Below, piece after piece: positions 15,573 through 24,581 of a DNA stretch of 64,000 nt. The notes beneath the pieces were generated by a model. It was not told the DNA's origin. It saw only the letters and a list, made by a program, of their open reading frames with translations, and did not search any database. A program made the position numbers and the translations under genes. Source of the stretch: Cellulomonas phragmiteti (GTDB taxonomy: Bacteria; Actinomycetota; Actinomycetes; Actinomycetales; Cellulomonadaceae); the NCBI RefSeq assembly GCF_016862775.1, contig NZ_BONP01000002.1:124001-188000 (forward strand), written 5' to 3'. Position 1 is the stretch's first letter. The number at the start of each line of letters is the position of its first letter.

Positions 15573-16267
15573 GCGGGACGCAGGAGCGGTCGACGACGGA
15601 CGCCACGGGGCTCACCCGCACGCGGGTGGTGCTGGTCGACGACGAGACGCTCGTGCGCGTCGGCCTGCGACTCATCCTGGGCGCCGACCCGGGCATCGAG
15701 ATCGTCGGCGAGGCGAGCGACGGGCTGGAGGCCCTCGACGTGGTGCGGGCCACGTCGCCCGACGTCGTGCTGATGGACATCCGCATGCCGCGCCTGGACG
15801 GGCTCGCGGCCACCGAGCGGCTGCTGGCCGAGCAGCCGGACGCCCGGGTCGTCATCCTCACGACGTTCGACACCGACGAGATGGTGCTGGGCGCGCTGCG
15901 CCTGGGGGCTGCCGGGTTCCTGCTCAAGGACACTCCCCCGGCGCTGATCGTGCGGCACGTGCAGGACGCGGGCGCGGGCCGTACGACGCTCTCGCCGTCG
16001 GTGACGGACCGCCTGATCGCGTCGGTCACGCGGCAGCCGAAGGACGAGCGCCGGGAGATCGCCCGGCAGCGGCTCGACGGCCTGACGGAGCGGGAGCGGG
16101 ACGTCGCGCGGGCGATCGGGCGCGGGTTGTCGAACACGGAGATCGCCTCGGAGCTGTTCATCACCGTCGCCACGGTGAAGACGCACATCAGCCGCATCCT
16201 CGAGAAGATGCCCGCGGACAACCGCACCCACATCGCCATCTGCGTGCACGAGGCCGGCGACGTGTGA
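15569..16267 (+). CDS. NarL/FixJ-family response regulator
   Basis: A 232-residue partner of the upstream kinase. The receiver domain shows the acidic pair in VVLVDDE, the phospho-acceptor aspartate in DVVLMDIRMP, and the conserved lysine in FLLKD. The C-terminal LuxR-type HTH (LTERERDVARAIGRGLSNTEIASELF, then TVKTHISRILEKM) binds DNA. It is translated from a GTG that overlaps the kinase stop by four bases. Targets are not evident. Confidence 0.95.
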   Translation: MSGTQERSTTDATGLTRTRVVLVDDETLVRVGLRLILGADPGIEIVGEASDGLEALDVVRATSPDVVLMDIRMPRLDGLAATERLLAEQPDARVVILTTFDTDEMVLGALRLGAAGFLLKDTPPALIVRHVQDAGAGRTTLSPSVTDRLIASVTRQPKDERREIARQRLDGLTERERDVARAIGRGLSNTEIASELFITVATVKTHISRILEKMPADNRTHIAICVHEAGDV

Positions 16268-16315
16268 GGCGGCCGCACCCGCCTCGGACGAGGAACGGGC
16301 GGGCGCGGCCGCCGG

Positions 16316-17965
16316 TCAGGCCGCGGGCGGCGGTCCGGTCTGGACGATCCCCACGACGGCCCACGGCGGCAGGTCGAGGTCGATCTCCAGCACGCCGTCG
16401 TCGGACGCGGTCAGGGTGCGGCGCAGCAGCGCGTCGGCGGCCGTGCGCAGGTCGTCGGTCTGCTGCGGGGTGAGGTTGATGGGCTGGCCCATGGCGTGCC
16501 ACGCCTCGGCGACGTTGCCGTGCTCGACGTCGAGCTGCACGAGCTCGAAGGTCGCGCCCGGAGGCAGGCCCGCGACGGTGTGCCGCACGGTGCGCCGCGT
16601 GCCGACGCCCGCGAGCTCGCGCGCGGCGTCGTAGCTGTGCGCCGCGCGGACGGACCGTCCGCCCATCTCGTCGGGGTAGTGGTGCAGCACGGCGCTGACG
16701 CGCCCGGTGGCCCGGTCCCGCGTCACCACGCCGTGCGGGAGGTCCGCGACGACCTCGTCGCCGAGCCGGGCGAGCATCGCGAACGCGTGGAACGTCGGCT
16801 TGTGCAGGCCCTGCTCGTTGACGAGGCCGAAGCCGCCGTGGAACGGCCCGAGGCCGGCCCCGCCCTCCTCGAACACGTCGGTGAACGTCCAGTAGGAGAT
16901 CGAGTCGGCGAGGTCGGCGCAGCGCAGGTAGGCGCGCGTGATGTAGGTCGCGGCGAAGAGGGTGTCGTGGCTGCGGTCGCGGCTCGACGGGGACGTCGAC
17001 CACTCGGTGATGTGCACCTCGGCGTCGGGGTACGGGCTCGCGGCGACGATCGAGCGCAGGAGCGTCAGGTCGTCGTACGTCGCGTCGACGTACCGGCTGA
17101 TCTCCTTGGCACCGCCGCCGGGCGTGGCGGCGTAGTCCGTGGGGTACAGGTGCGCCGTGAGGAAGTCCACGGGCAGGTCGCGCTCCGCGCACCAGGCGAT
17201 GAACTCCTCGATCCACACGGGCCGCCAGTCGAGGGCGTCGGGGTCCTCGGCCTCGCCGGTCGCGATCGACGCGGTGCGGTCCTCGGTCTCCCCGGCGTAG
17301 CGGGCGTCGGGGACGAACACGCTGGTGGAGGGCCCGCCGACCAGCAGACGGTCGTCGATGGCCTTGATCGCGCGGACGGAGGCCTCGTAGAGCTCGAAGT
17401 ACTGCGTGCGCGTGCCGGTCCAGAACAGGGGGACGAGGTTGGGCTCGTTCCACACCTCGAACCGCCACTGCCGGACCTCTTCGAGCCCGTACCGCTCGAT
17501 CCAGTGGCGCACGGTGGCGCTGACGAGGTCGGCCCAGCGGCCCATGTCCGTGGGCGGGCTGCAGTGCGCCTTCCACCAGAACAGCGTCTCGGTCTGCGTG
17601 GCCAGGTCCCGGGGCATGAACCCCAGCTCGACGAAGGGCCGGGCGCCGGTCGACAGGATGAAGTCGAACACCTTGTCGACGTAGCTGAACGTGTGGACGG
17701 GCTCGGCCAGCGGGGTGGGCGGCCCGAACCCGCCGCCCCCGCCGTCGTTGCCGCGGTACACGAACATGTCGTCGTGGAACAGCCCGTGGAAGCGCACGTA
17801 GCGGGCGCCGAGCACGTCCACCGCCTCCCGGAAGTGCGCCTGCCAGTCGGCGCGCAGCGCCTCGTTGGCCCGGCCCGCGCCGACGCAGGTGTTCCACACG
17901 TGGCGCAGGGGGCGTCCGGCGGCGGGGGCGCCGTCGACCGTCAGGACCGCGTTCGCGGACTGCAT
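16316..17965 (-). CDS. GH39 family glycoside hydrolase, probable intracellular beta-xylosidase
   Basis: A 549-residue protein with the GH39 layout. The start LRHVWNTCVGAGRANEALR and the segment YVRFHGLFHDDM are typical. The acid/base glutamate is in EVWNEPN (about residue 173) and the nucleophile in HITEWSTSP (about 321), at the ends of barrel strands 4 and 7; a beta-sandwich follows. No signal peptide is seen, so it should act on imported xylo-oligosaccharides. GGAG lies about 6 bases before the ATG. A palindrome matching LacI-family operators lies 21 bases upstream, and the LacI gene is divergent. Beta-xylosidase is favoured because xylanases are nearby; alpha-iduronidase, the other GH39 activity, is unlikely in bacteria of this type. 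Confidence 0.9.
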   Translation of the reverse strand: MQSANAVLTVDGAPAAGRPLRHVWNTCVGAGRANEALRADWQAHFREAVDVLGARYVRFHGLFHDDMFVYRGNDGGGGGFGPPTPLAEPVHTFSYVDKVFDFILSTGARPFVELGFMPRDLATQTETLFWWKAHCSPPTDMGRWADLVSATVRHWIERYGLEEVRQWRFEVWNEPNLVPLFWTGTRTQYFELYEASVRAIKAIDDRLLVGGPSTSVFVPDARYAGETEDRTASIATGEAEDPDALDWRPVWIEEFIAWCAERDLPVDFLTAHLYPTDYAATPGGGAKEISRYVDATYDDLTLLRSIVAASPYPDAEVHITEWSTSPSSRDRSHDTLFAATYITRAYLRCADLADSISYWTFTDVFEEGGAGLGPFHGGFGLVNEQGLHKPTFHAFAMLARLGDEVVADLPHGVVTRDRATGRVSAVLHHYPDEMGGRSVRAAHSYDAARELAGVGTRRTVRHTVAGLPPGATFELVQLDVEHGNVAEAWHAMGQPINLTPQQTDDLRTAADALLRRTLTASDDGVLEIDLDLPPWAVVGIVQTGPPPAA

Positions 17966-17985
17966 GACATCTCCTCGTCGAGAGT

Positions 17986-17998
17986 CGAAAGAGTTTCG
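17986..17998. promoter_or_regulatory. LacI-type operator upstream of GH39
   Basis: CGAAAGAGTTTCG: CGAAA and TTTCG arms around a 3-base centre, 21 bases upstream of the GH39 ATG. Nearly identical to the site at 18098-18110 upstream of the divergent LacI gene. Confidence 0.75.
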
Positions 17999-18097
17999 CA
18001 ACCTCCGGTCGCGCAGCCACTCTAGGAAGGCGACGGCAACGCGGTCAAGACCGCGATCTCCGCACGTCTTGCCCGTCGCGCGACCTCGCCCTAGGCT

Positions 18098-18110
18098 CGA
18101 AACAGTTTCG
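18098..18110. promoter_or_regulatory. LacI-type operator upstream of the LacI gene
   Basis: CGAAACAGTTTCG is a perfect palindrome around a central A. It ends 15 bases before the LacI gene's GTG and overlaps its leader, so autoregulation is likely. Confidence 0.8.
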
Positions 18111-18125
18111 TCTCGAGGAGGCCCC

Positions 18126-19199
18126 GTGCCCGCACGCCCGACGCCCCGCCGCGTCACGCTCGACGACGTCGCACGCAGCGCCGGGGTCTCCAAGGCGACG
18201 GTCTCCAAGGCCCTCAACGCCCGCGACGACATCGCACCGGACACCCGCGCCCGCGTGCTGGCGACCGTCGAGCAGCTGGGGTACCGGCCCACCACCGACC
18301 GCGGGCACCCACCCCGCCGACCCGCGCTGGTCGCCGTCCTCGACGTGCTCGAGTCCCCCTACATGACCCACGTGCTCGGTGGCGTGCTGGCTGCCGCCAC
18401 CGCGGCCGGCACCGACCTGCTCCTGCGCCTGCCCCCCGACCGCGGCACCCGCACCCGCCGGACCGCCGCCGCCGCGTGGGTCGCGCAGCAGCGCGCCGCG
18501 GGAGCCGTCGGGATCGTCGGCCTCACGCTCGCCGAGCCCGACGCGCTCCTGCGCGCCGCGCAGGACGCCGGCGTGCCCGTCGTCATGGTCGACCCCGTCG
18601 ACACCCGGGAGGGCGCCGTCGTCAGCGTCGGTGCGACCAACTGGGCGGGGGGGCGCAGCGCCACCGAGCACCTGCTGGGGCTGGGTCACCGGCGCATCGC
18701 CTGGATCGGCGGGCCGGCGGGCTCGGCCGCCGCCCGCGAGCGCCTGCACGGGTACCGGGCCGCGCTCGACTCCGCGGGCGTCGCGCTGGACCCCGCGCTC
18801 GTGCGCAGCGACGAGTTCGCCGTCGAGACCGGCCTGCGGCACGCCCGCGAGCTGCTGCTGCTGCCCGACCCGCCGACCGCCGTCCTCGCCGGGGACGACG
18901 AGATCGCCGTGGGCGTGCTGGCCGCCGCGCAGGAGCTGGCCGTGCCCGTCCCCGGGGGGCTCAGCGTCGTCGGCTACGACGACACCCCGCAGGCCGGCTG
19001 GACCAGCCCCCGCCTGACGTCGGTGCGCCAGCCGCTGGACGGCATGGGGCGCATGGCCGTCGAGACCGTGCTCGCCATGGCCGCCGGTCACGCACCGGCG
19101 TCCTGGTACGTCCAGCTGGCCACGACGCTCGTCGTCCGGGAGTCGACCGCCCCGCCTGCCCGTGCGGACCGGACGCGCGCACCGCATGCTGGCACGTGA
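18126..19199 (+). CDS. LacI-family transcriptional regulator of the GH39 gene
   Basis: A 357-residue repressor. The N-terminal HTH is canonical (VTLDDVARSAGVSKATVSKALN) with a hinge helix before YRPT. The rest is a periplasmic-binding-protein-like sugar domain ending with GYDDTPQAGWTSPRLTSVRQP, the usual LacI C-terminal signature. GTG at 18126 has GAGGAGG about 5 bases upstream; an in-frame upstream start would run through the operator. It is divergent from GH39, and matching palindromes lie before both genes, so it probably represses both and responds to xylose or xylo-oligosaccharides. Confidence 0.93.
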   Translation: MPARPTPRRVTLDDVARSAGVSKATVSKALNARDDIAPDTRARVLATVEQLGYRPTTDRGHPPRRPALVAVLDVLESPYMTHVLGGVLAAATAAGTDLLLRLPPDRGTRTRRTAAAAWVAQQRAAGAVGIVGLTLAEPDALLRAAQDAGVPVVMVDPVDTREGAVVSVGATNWAGGRSATEHLLGLGHRRIAWIGGPAGSAAARERLHGYRAALDSAGVALDPALVRSDEFAVETGLRHARELLLLPDPPTAVLAGDDEIAVGVLAAAQELAVPVPGGLSVVGYDDTPQAGWTSPRLTSVRQPLDGMGRMAVETVLAMAAGHAPASWYVQLATTLVVRESTAPPARADRTRAPHAGT

Positions 19200-19227
19200 C
19201 CACCCCTCGACCCCACCGGGAGCGCCC

Positions 19228-20337
19228 ATGAGCCCGACCCCCGCACCGGCCGCCGACGGCACGGGTGCCGCCGCGCGCAAGGGCGACGCCCCGGCACCCG
19301 ACGACCCGCGCAAGCCGGAGTCGCCCACGGACCTGCACCGCAGGTCGTGGGGGTACGTCCTGCGGACGACGGTGCGCGAGTTCCTCGACGACCAGTGCAC
19401 AGACCTGGCGGCGGCGCTCACCTACTACGCGGTCCTGGCGCTCGCGCCCGCGCTGCTCGCGGTGGTCTCCCTGCTGTCGTTGGTCGACCAGCCCGACGAG
19501 GTCATCGACGGCATCGTCGAGCTGGGACGCGGCGCCGGCGCCGGTGAGCAGGTGGAGGGGTTCCGGCCGGTGCTGGAGAACCTCAGCGAGGCCCCGGCCG
19601 CCGGGTTCGCCCTGGTGCTCGGGCTCGTCGTCGCGCTGTGGTCAGCCTCGGGGTACGTGGCGGCGTTCAGCCGGGGCATGAACCGCATCTACGAGGTCGA
19701 CGAGGGCCGCCCGATCTGGAAGCTGCGGCCGATGCTGCTGCTGCTCACGGCCGCGCTCGTCGTCATCGCGGTGCTGGTGCTCGCGCTGCTGGTGCTGTCC
19801 GGGCCCGTCGCGGAGAGCGTGGGCGACGCGATCGGACTGAGCGCGACGGTCGTGACCGTCTGGCAGATCGTCAAGTGGCCCGTCGTCGTGCTGCTCGTCG
19901 TGGCGGCCATCGCGCTGCTGTACCACGGCACGCCGAACGTGCGGCAGCCGAAGTTCCGGTGGGTCAGCGTGGGTGCGCTGCTCGCGCTCCTGGTCTGGGT
20001 GGTCGCGACGGCCGGCCTCGGGCTGTACGTCGCGAACTTCGCGAGCTACGACGAGACCTACGGGTCGCTCGCCGGCGTCATCGTGCTCCTGCTGTGGCTG
20101 TGGCTGACCAACCTGGCGCTGCTGTTCGGCGCCGAGCTGGACGCCGAGCTGGAGCGCGGGCGCCAGCTCCAGGCCGGCATCGAGGCCGAGCGCTCGCTGC
20201 AGCTGCCGCCGCGGGACACGACCGCGAGCGAGAAGCGCCACGACAAGCTCGAGGCGGACGTCGAGCGCGGGCGCCAGCTGCGCGAGTCCGCGGCCCGGCG
20301 CCACCGGTCGCAGGGCGACGGCACCGTCGGCGGGTGA
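19228..20337 (+). CDS. YihY/virulence factor BrkB family membrane protein
   Basis: A 369-residue protein with six predicted membrane helices. The family start is clear: ALTYYAVLALAPALLAVVSL after a conserved basic-acidic lead (EFLDDQCTDLAAALTYY). NLALLFGAELDAELERGRQL closes the family core. YihY proteins were once misnamed RNase BN; the true function is unknown. A GGGAG lies about 5 bases before the chosen ATG. The C-terminal tail is charged and cytoplasmic. The gene follows LacI by 28 bases but is probably not functionally tied to xylan use. Confidence 0.92.
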   Translation: MSPTPAPAADGTGAAARKGDAPAPDDPRKPESPTDLHRRSWGYVLRTTVREFLDDQCTDLAAALTYYAVLALAPALLAVVSLLSLVDQPDEVIDGIVELGRGAGAGEQVEGFRPVLENLSEAPAAGFALVLGLVVALWSASGYVAAFSRGMNRIYEVDEGRPIWKLRPMLLLLTAALVVIAVLVLALLVLSGPVAESVGDAIGLSATVVTVWQIVKWPVVVLLVVAAIALLYHGTPNVRQPKFRWVSVGALLALLVWVVATAGLGLYVANFASYDETYGSLAGVIVLLLWLWLTNLALLFGAELDAELERGRQLQAGIEAERSLQLPPRDTTASEKRHDKLEADVERGRQLRESAARRHRSQGDGTVGG

Positions 20338-20570
20338 CGGGCGGTACCTGAACGCTCGACGGTCGCGAGCAGCGGCTGCCGGCGCCCGGTCAGGCGGCTC
20401 GGGCTGCTGGTCCTGCGGCGGGGAGACCGTCGGGTAGCGCTGCACGGGGTCCTGGAAAGTGAGCTGGTCCGTGCGGGTCGCGTCGGTGTCCTGGGATGCG
20501 GGGACGGTCGGGGTTGGCGATGCTCGACGAGGGCGACGGAGCCGCCGTCGCCCCACACGAGGGAGCCACG

Positions 20571-20741
20571 ATGAGCGAGAACCCCGGACCTGCGTCCTCC
20601 GCGAGCCCCGAGCACGGCGAGGGGCAGCACGACGCGCCCGTGGACACCGGGCCCGGACCGGACGAGGCCGACCTGCACCAGGAGTCGGTCGGCACGGCGG
20701 CGCAGGACCCGCAGGAGGAGGGTCGCGTCGACGCAGGCTGA
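20571..20741 (+). CDS. Small acidic hypothetical protein
   Basis: A 56-residue, strongly acidic, disordered protein (MSENPGPASSASPEHGEG start; PDEADLHQESVGTAAQDPQEE near the end). GGGAG lies about 6 bases upstream of the ATG. It resembles in composition the small ORF at 22430-22564 on the other strand. No family recognised. Coding status rests on the ribosome-binding site and composition. Confidence 0.5.
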   Translation: MSENPGPASSASPEHGEGQHDAPVDTGPGPDEADLHQESVGTAAQDPQEEGRVDAG

Positions 20742-20799
20742 CGGGCCGGGGCGCCCCGAGCGGGGGGACGGTCCACCTCCGAGCGCCGCCGTCACCGCC

Positions 20800-22503
20800 T
20801 CACCGCAGCGGCGGGAGCACCTGGTCGCCCGCGAGTGCCCCACGGAACGGGTCGCCGCGCTCGGCCAGGCGCTCGAGCACCGTGCGGACCGTGAACGTGT
20901 CGGACCGCAGGGACGGCTCGTCGAGCTCGTCCCAGGTGATCGGCGCCGAGACGGGCGCGCCGGGCGCGGCACGCGGGCTGTACGGCGCGACGAGGGTCTT
21001 GTTCACCGCGTTCTGCGTGTAGTCCAGGCGCGCCTGCCCGCCGCGCTCACGCACCTCCCAGCGCCAGCTGACGAGGTCGGGCACGACCTTGCCCACGGTG
21101 CGCGAGAGCCGCTCGACCCACGCGCGGGTCTCGTCGAACGTCGGGCCGGGGGCGATCGGCACCCACACCTGCAGACCGCGGCGGCCGGTGAGCTTGGGGA
21201 ACGCCTGCACCCCGACGTGCTCGAAGGCGTCGCGGTGCAGGCGTGCGAGCAGCACCAGGTCCTCCCACGGGGTCGCCGGCCCGGGGTCCAGGTCGACCAG
21301 CGCGTACGTCGGCAGGTCCGGGGCGGTGGTCCGCGACGTCCACGCGTGCCACTCGAGCGCACCGAAGTTCGCGGCCCAGACCAGCGCCGCGGGCTCGTCC
21401 ACCACGAGGTAGGTCGTCGCCTCGCCCGGGTCGGTGCCCGGCCGGTCCCACCGCGGCACCCAGCCCGGCGTGTGGTCCGGCAGCTGCTTGTGCCAGAAGC
21501 CCGCGGTGCCCGCCCCCTGCGGGAACCGGTGCATGTTGAGCGCGCGCCCCGCGAGGTACGGCAGCACGACGGGCGCGATCCGCGCCGTGTAGCGCAGCAG
21601 CTCGCGCTTGGTCACGGGCGGCTCGTCGCCTCGCCCCGGGAAGAGCACCTTGTCGAGGTTGGTCACGCGCAGCCGGCGCCCCAGGACGTCCCACGTGCCG
21701 GACGCCCCGAGGTCGTCGAGGGCTGCGAGCTCGTCGTCCGACGGCCCGGCGACCTCGGGGACGGGCGGACGGGCAGGGACGTCGGCCTGCGCGGCGGGCA
21801 CTCCCGAGCGCCACAGCCGTTCCGGGGCGGCCGCCACCTCGTCGTTGGTGCGCCCGGACACCACGGACGTCGGGTGGTCCTCGGCGTCCCAGCCCGGCAC
21901 GGCGTGCTCGTCGCGCTTGTGCAGCAGCAGCCACTGCTCCTTGCCGGTGTCGCGGCCGTCCCGGCGCACGAGCAGGAACTTGCCGCGCAGCCGCTCGCCG
22001 TGCAGCTCGGCGTGCAGCTGCCCGCCGCGGACCTCCGTCGCCGGGTCGTCGCCCTTGTACGGGTGCCACGTGCCGTGGTCCCACACGATGACGTCACCGC
22101 CGCCGTACTCACCGTGCGGGATCACGCCCTCGAAGGCGGCGTACTCCAGCGGGTGGTCCTCGACGTGCACGGCCATGCGCCGCGCCGCCGGGTCCAGCGT
22201 CGGCCCCTTCGGCACGGCCCAGCTGACCAGCACCCCGTCGATCTCGAGCCGAAAGTCGTAGTGCAGCCGGCGGGCGCGGTGCCGCTGCACGACGAACCGC
22301 CGCACGGGGCCACCGGACGGCTCCGGCACCGCGCCCGCCGGCTCGGCCGTGCGCGCGAAGTCGCGCATCGACCGGTAGGTGGTCAGCGCGTCGTCGGCCC
22401 CCGGCCGCCCGTCGGGCGCGGGCCCGCCGTCACTCCGACGCGCCGTCGGGGTCCTCCTCCGGCTCGAACGTGCTCGGCTCCTCGGTGGCCGTCGCCCCGA
22501 CAC
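20800..22503 (-). CDS. LigD-type 3'-phosphoesterase plus DNA polymerase, lacking the ligase domain
   Basis: Residues about 65-190 form the LigD phosphoesterase (RFVVQRHRARRLHYDFRLE, HPLEYAAFEGVIPHGEYGGG), with the conserved histidines and aspartate. Residues about 270-560 form the archaeo-eukaryotic-primase-like polymerase, with the metal-binding DxD in YALVDLDPG and PKLTGRRGLQVWVPI. These activities trim and fill ends in bacterial non-homologous end joining with Ku. No ATP-dependent ligase domain is present, so a separate ligase would be needed; Ku is not in the window. The GTG at 22503 is the only upstream start that keeps TYRSMRDFARTAEP, and it overlaps the acidic small ORF by 74 bases. 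Confidence 0.88.
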   Translation of the reverse strand: MSGRRPPRSRARSSRRRTPTARRSDGGPAPDGRPGADDALTTYRSMRDFARTAEPAGAVPEPSGGPVRRFVVQRHRARRLHYDFRLEIDGVLVSWAVPKGPTLDPAARRMAVHVEDHPLEYAAFEGVIPHGEYGGGDVIVWDHGTWHPYKGDDPATEVRGGQLHAELHGERLRGKFLLVRRDGRDTGKEQWLLLHKRDEHAVPGWDAEDHPTSVVSGRTNDEVAAAPERLWRSGVPAAQADVPARPPVPEVAGPSDDELAALDDLGASGTWDVLGRRLRVTNLDKVLFPGRGDEPPVTKRELLRYTARIAPVVLPYLAGRALNMHRFPQGAGTAGFWHKQLPDHTPGWVPRWDRPGTDPGEATTYLVVDEPAALVWAANFGALEWHAWTSRTTAPDLPTYALVDLDPGPATPWEDLVLLARLHRDAFEHVGVQAFPKLTGRRGLQVWVPIAPGPTFDETRAWVERLSRTVGKVVPDLVSWRWEVRERGGQARLDYTQNAVNKTLVAPYSPRAAPGAPVSAPITWDELDEPSLRSDTFTVRTVLERLAERGDPFRGALAGDQVLPPLR

Positions 22504-22564
22504 CCTCGTCGGACAGGTCCTGCGCGTCGGTGCCGTCGGTGCGGCCGTCGTCGGTCTGGCTCAC
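22430..22564 (-). CDS. Small acidic hypothetical protein overlapping the LigD start
   Basis: A 44-residue, highly acidic protein (SQTDDGRTDGTDAQDLSDEG start; FEPEEDPDGASE end). It has one of the best ribosome-binding sites in the region: GGAGGAG about 4 bases before a GTG. Its last 74 bases overlap the beginning of the LigD-like gene in another frame, so the two are probably cotranscribed. Unknown function. Confidence 0.6.
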   Translation of the reverse strand: MSQTDDGRTDGTDAQDLSDEGVGATATEEPSTFEPEEDPDGASE

Positions 22565-22700
22565 GGTGCTCCTCCAGGGTTGTCGTGCCGCCAGCGTGCG
22601 GCGGCCCGCGTCGCCCCGCAACCGGGCACCGGCCGCCCGACCGTCCGCGCGTCGCCCGCTCGACCTGCGGGATCGGCCGTCAGCACGTACAAAGGTCGGG

Positions 22701-24566
22701 GTGAGCACCCACCTCGAGGACTACGCCCTCCTGTCCGACCTGCGCACCGGCCCGCTGGTGTCCCGCGACGGCAGCGTCGACTGGCTGTGCCTGCCGCGGT
22801 TCGACTCCGCGGCGGTGTTCACGGCCCTGCTCGGTGGCCCGGACGACGGACGCTGGAAGCTGTCGGCGGTCGACGGCGAGGTCGTCGAGCGCCGCTACCT
22901 GCCGCACACGTTCGTGCTGGAGACCACGTGGCGCACCCCCACCGGGGCCGTGCGCGTCACGGACTTCCTCCCGCTGGCGACGGGCCGCGACGACCTGGTC
23001 CGCCGTGTCGAGTGCCTCGAGGGCACGGTGGAGGTCGAGCACGACCTGCGCCTGCGCTTCGACTACGCGCGGGCGACCCCCTGGGTGCGGGTCGTGGACC
23101 ACCACGGCAGCCCGGCGCTGCTGTCGCTGGCCGGACCCGACGGCCTGGTCCTGACCGGCCCCCTGCTGGGGTGGTCCGACGCGAACGGCGACGCGGCCGC
23201 CGAGCCGGGCACCTCCTCCCAGCCCGGGGCGTTCTCCGCCGACGACCAGAGCGGCGGGGCGCGCGCGCCGCGGCTCACCGGCACGTTCCGGCTGGAGGCG
23301 GGCGAGCGGTACGACTGGGACCTCACGTGGTTCCCGTCGTACGAGGACCCGCCGGGCCCGGTGGACGCCGAGCAGGCGCTGGCCGAGACCATCAGCTTCT
23401 GGACCGACTGGTCGGCGAACCTCACGGTCCGGACCGCGCACGACCCGCTGGTGCTGCGCTCGATGCTCGTGCTGCGCGCCCTCACGCACGCCCAGACCGG
23501 CGGGATCGTCGCCGCCCCGACGGCGTCGTTGCCCGAGTCCCTGGGCGGCGGACGCAACTGGGACTACCGGTTCGTGTGGCTGCGGGACGCGGCGCTGACC
23601 ATCGAGGTCGCGGTGGCGCACGGGCTCACGGAGGGCGCGTGCCTGTGGCGCGACTGGCTGCTGCGCGCGGTGGCCGGCGACGCGGACGACGTGAAGATCA
23701 TGTACGGCATCGGCGGGGAGCGGGAGCTCGACGAGAAGGAGCTCGACCACCTCGACGGGTACGAGGCCTCCCGGCCCGTGCGCATCGGCAACGGCGCGGC
23801 CGACCAGTACCAGGCCGACGTGGTCGGCGAGGTGATGATCGCCCTGGGCATGCTGCGGGACGCCGGCGTCGCCGAGGACGAGTACACCTGGGGCCTGCAG
23901 AAGAGCCTCCTGCGGTACACGGAGGAGAACCTCGACCGCGAGGACCACGGCATCTGGGAGATGCGCGGCGAGCTGCACCACTTCACGCACGGCCGGGCCA
24001 TGATGTGGGCCGCGTTCGACCAGGGCGTCCGCGCCGTCGAGGAGCACGGGCTGGACGGGCCGGTGGAGCGCTGGCGCGAGCTGCGCGAGCACATGCGCGA
24101 GGAGATCGAGACCCGCGGGTTCAGCACGGAGGTCGACAGCTTCACGCAGACGTACGACAACACCGACGTCGACGCGTCCCTGCTCCAGCTCCCGCACACG
24201 GGGTTCCTCGCCTACGACGACCCGCGGATGCTCGGCACGGTCGCCCGCATCGAGTCCGAGCTGCGCGACGAGCACGGCCTGCTGCACCGCTACCGCACGG
24301 ACACGGGCATGGACGGGCTCGAGGGCGACGAGCACCCGTTCCTCATCTGCTGCTTCTGGCTGGTCGAGCAGTACGCGAACAGCGGCCGGCTCGACGACGC
24401 CGAGTCCCTCATGGAGCAGCTCGTCGGGTACGCGAACGAGCTGGGTCTGCTGAGCGAGGAGTACGACCCGGGTGCCGGGCGCCTCATCGGCAACTTCCCG
24501 CAGGCGTTCAGCCACATCGGCCTGATCCGCGCGGCGGACGCGATCGCGGCGGCCAGCGGGGACTGA
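22701..24566 (+). CDS. GH15 family glycoside hydrolase (glucoamylase or trehalase)
   Basis: A 621-residue cytoplasmic protein. The start LEDYALLSDLRTGPLVSRDGSVDWLCLPRFDS is the N-terminal beta-sandwich lead of bacterial GH15 proteins. The (alpha/alpha)6 barrel has GRNWDYRFVWLRDAALT and GIWEMRGELHHFTHGRAM, the latter holding the usual catalytic-acid glutamate. No signal peptide. Related actinobacterial proteins include glucoamylases and the mycobacterial GH15 trehalase; substrate cannot be decided here. GTG at 22701 was chosen because the family starts at this point; an upstream in-frame extension is unconserved. Confidence 0.9.
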   Translation: MSTHLEDYALLSDLRTGPLVSRDGSVDWLCLPRFDSAAVFTALLGGPDDGRWKLSAVDGEVVERRYLPHTFVLETTWRTPTGAVRVTDFLPLATGRDDLVRRVECLEGTVEVEHDLRLRFDYARATPWVRVVDHHGSPALLSLAGPDGLVLTGPLLGWSDANGDAAAEPGTSSQPGAFSADDQSGGARAPRLTGTFRLEAGERYDWDLTWFPSYEDPPGPVDAEQALAETISFWTDWSANLTVRTAHDPLVLRSMLVLRALTHAQTGGIVAAPTASLPESLGGGRNWDYRFVWLRDAALTIEVAVAHGLTEGACLWRDWLLRAVAGDADDVKIMYGIGGERELDEKELDHLDGYEASRPVRIGNGAADQYQADVVGEVMIALGMLRDAGVAEDEYTWGLQKSLLRYTEENLDREDHGIWEMRGELHHFTHGRAMMWAAFDQGVRAVEEHGLDGPVERWRELREHMREEIETRGFSTEVDSFTQTYDNTDVDASLLQLPHTGFLAYDDPRMLGTVARIESELRDEHGLLHRYRTDTGMDGLEGDEHPFLICCFWLVEQYANSGRLDDAESLMEQLVGYANELGLLSEEYDPGAGRLIGNFPQAFSHIGLIRAADAIAAASGD

Positions 24567-24581
24567 GGCGACGAGCGGCCG

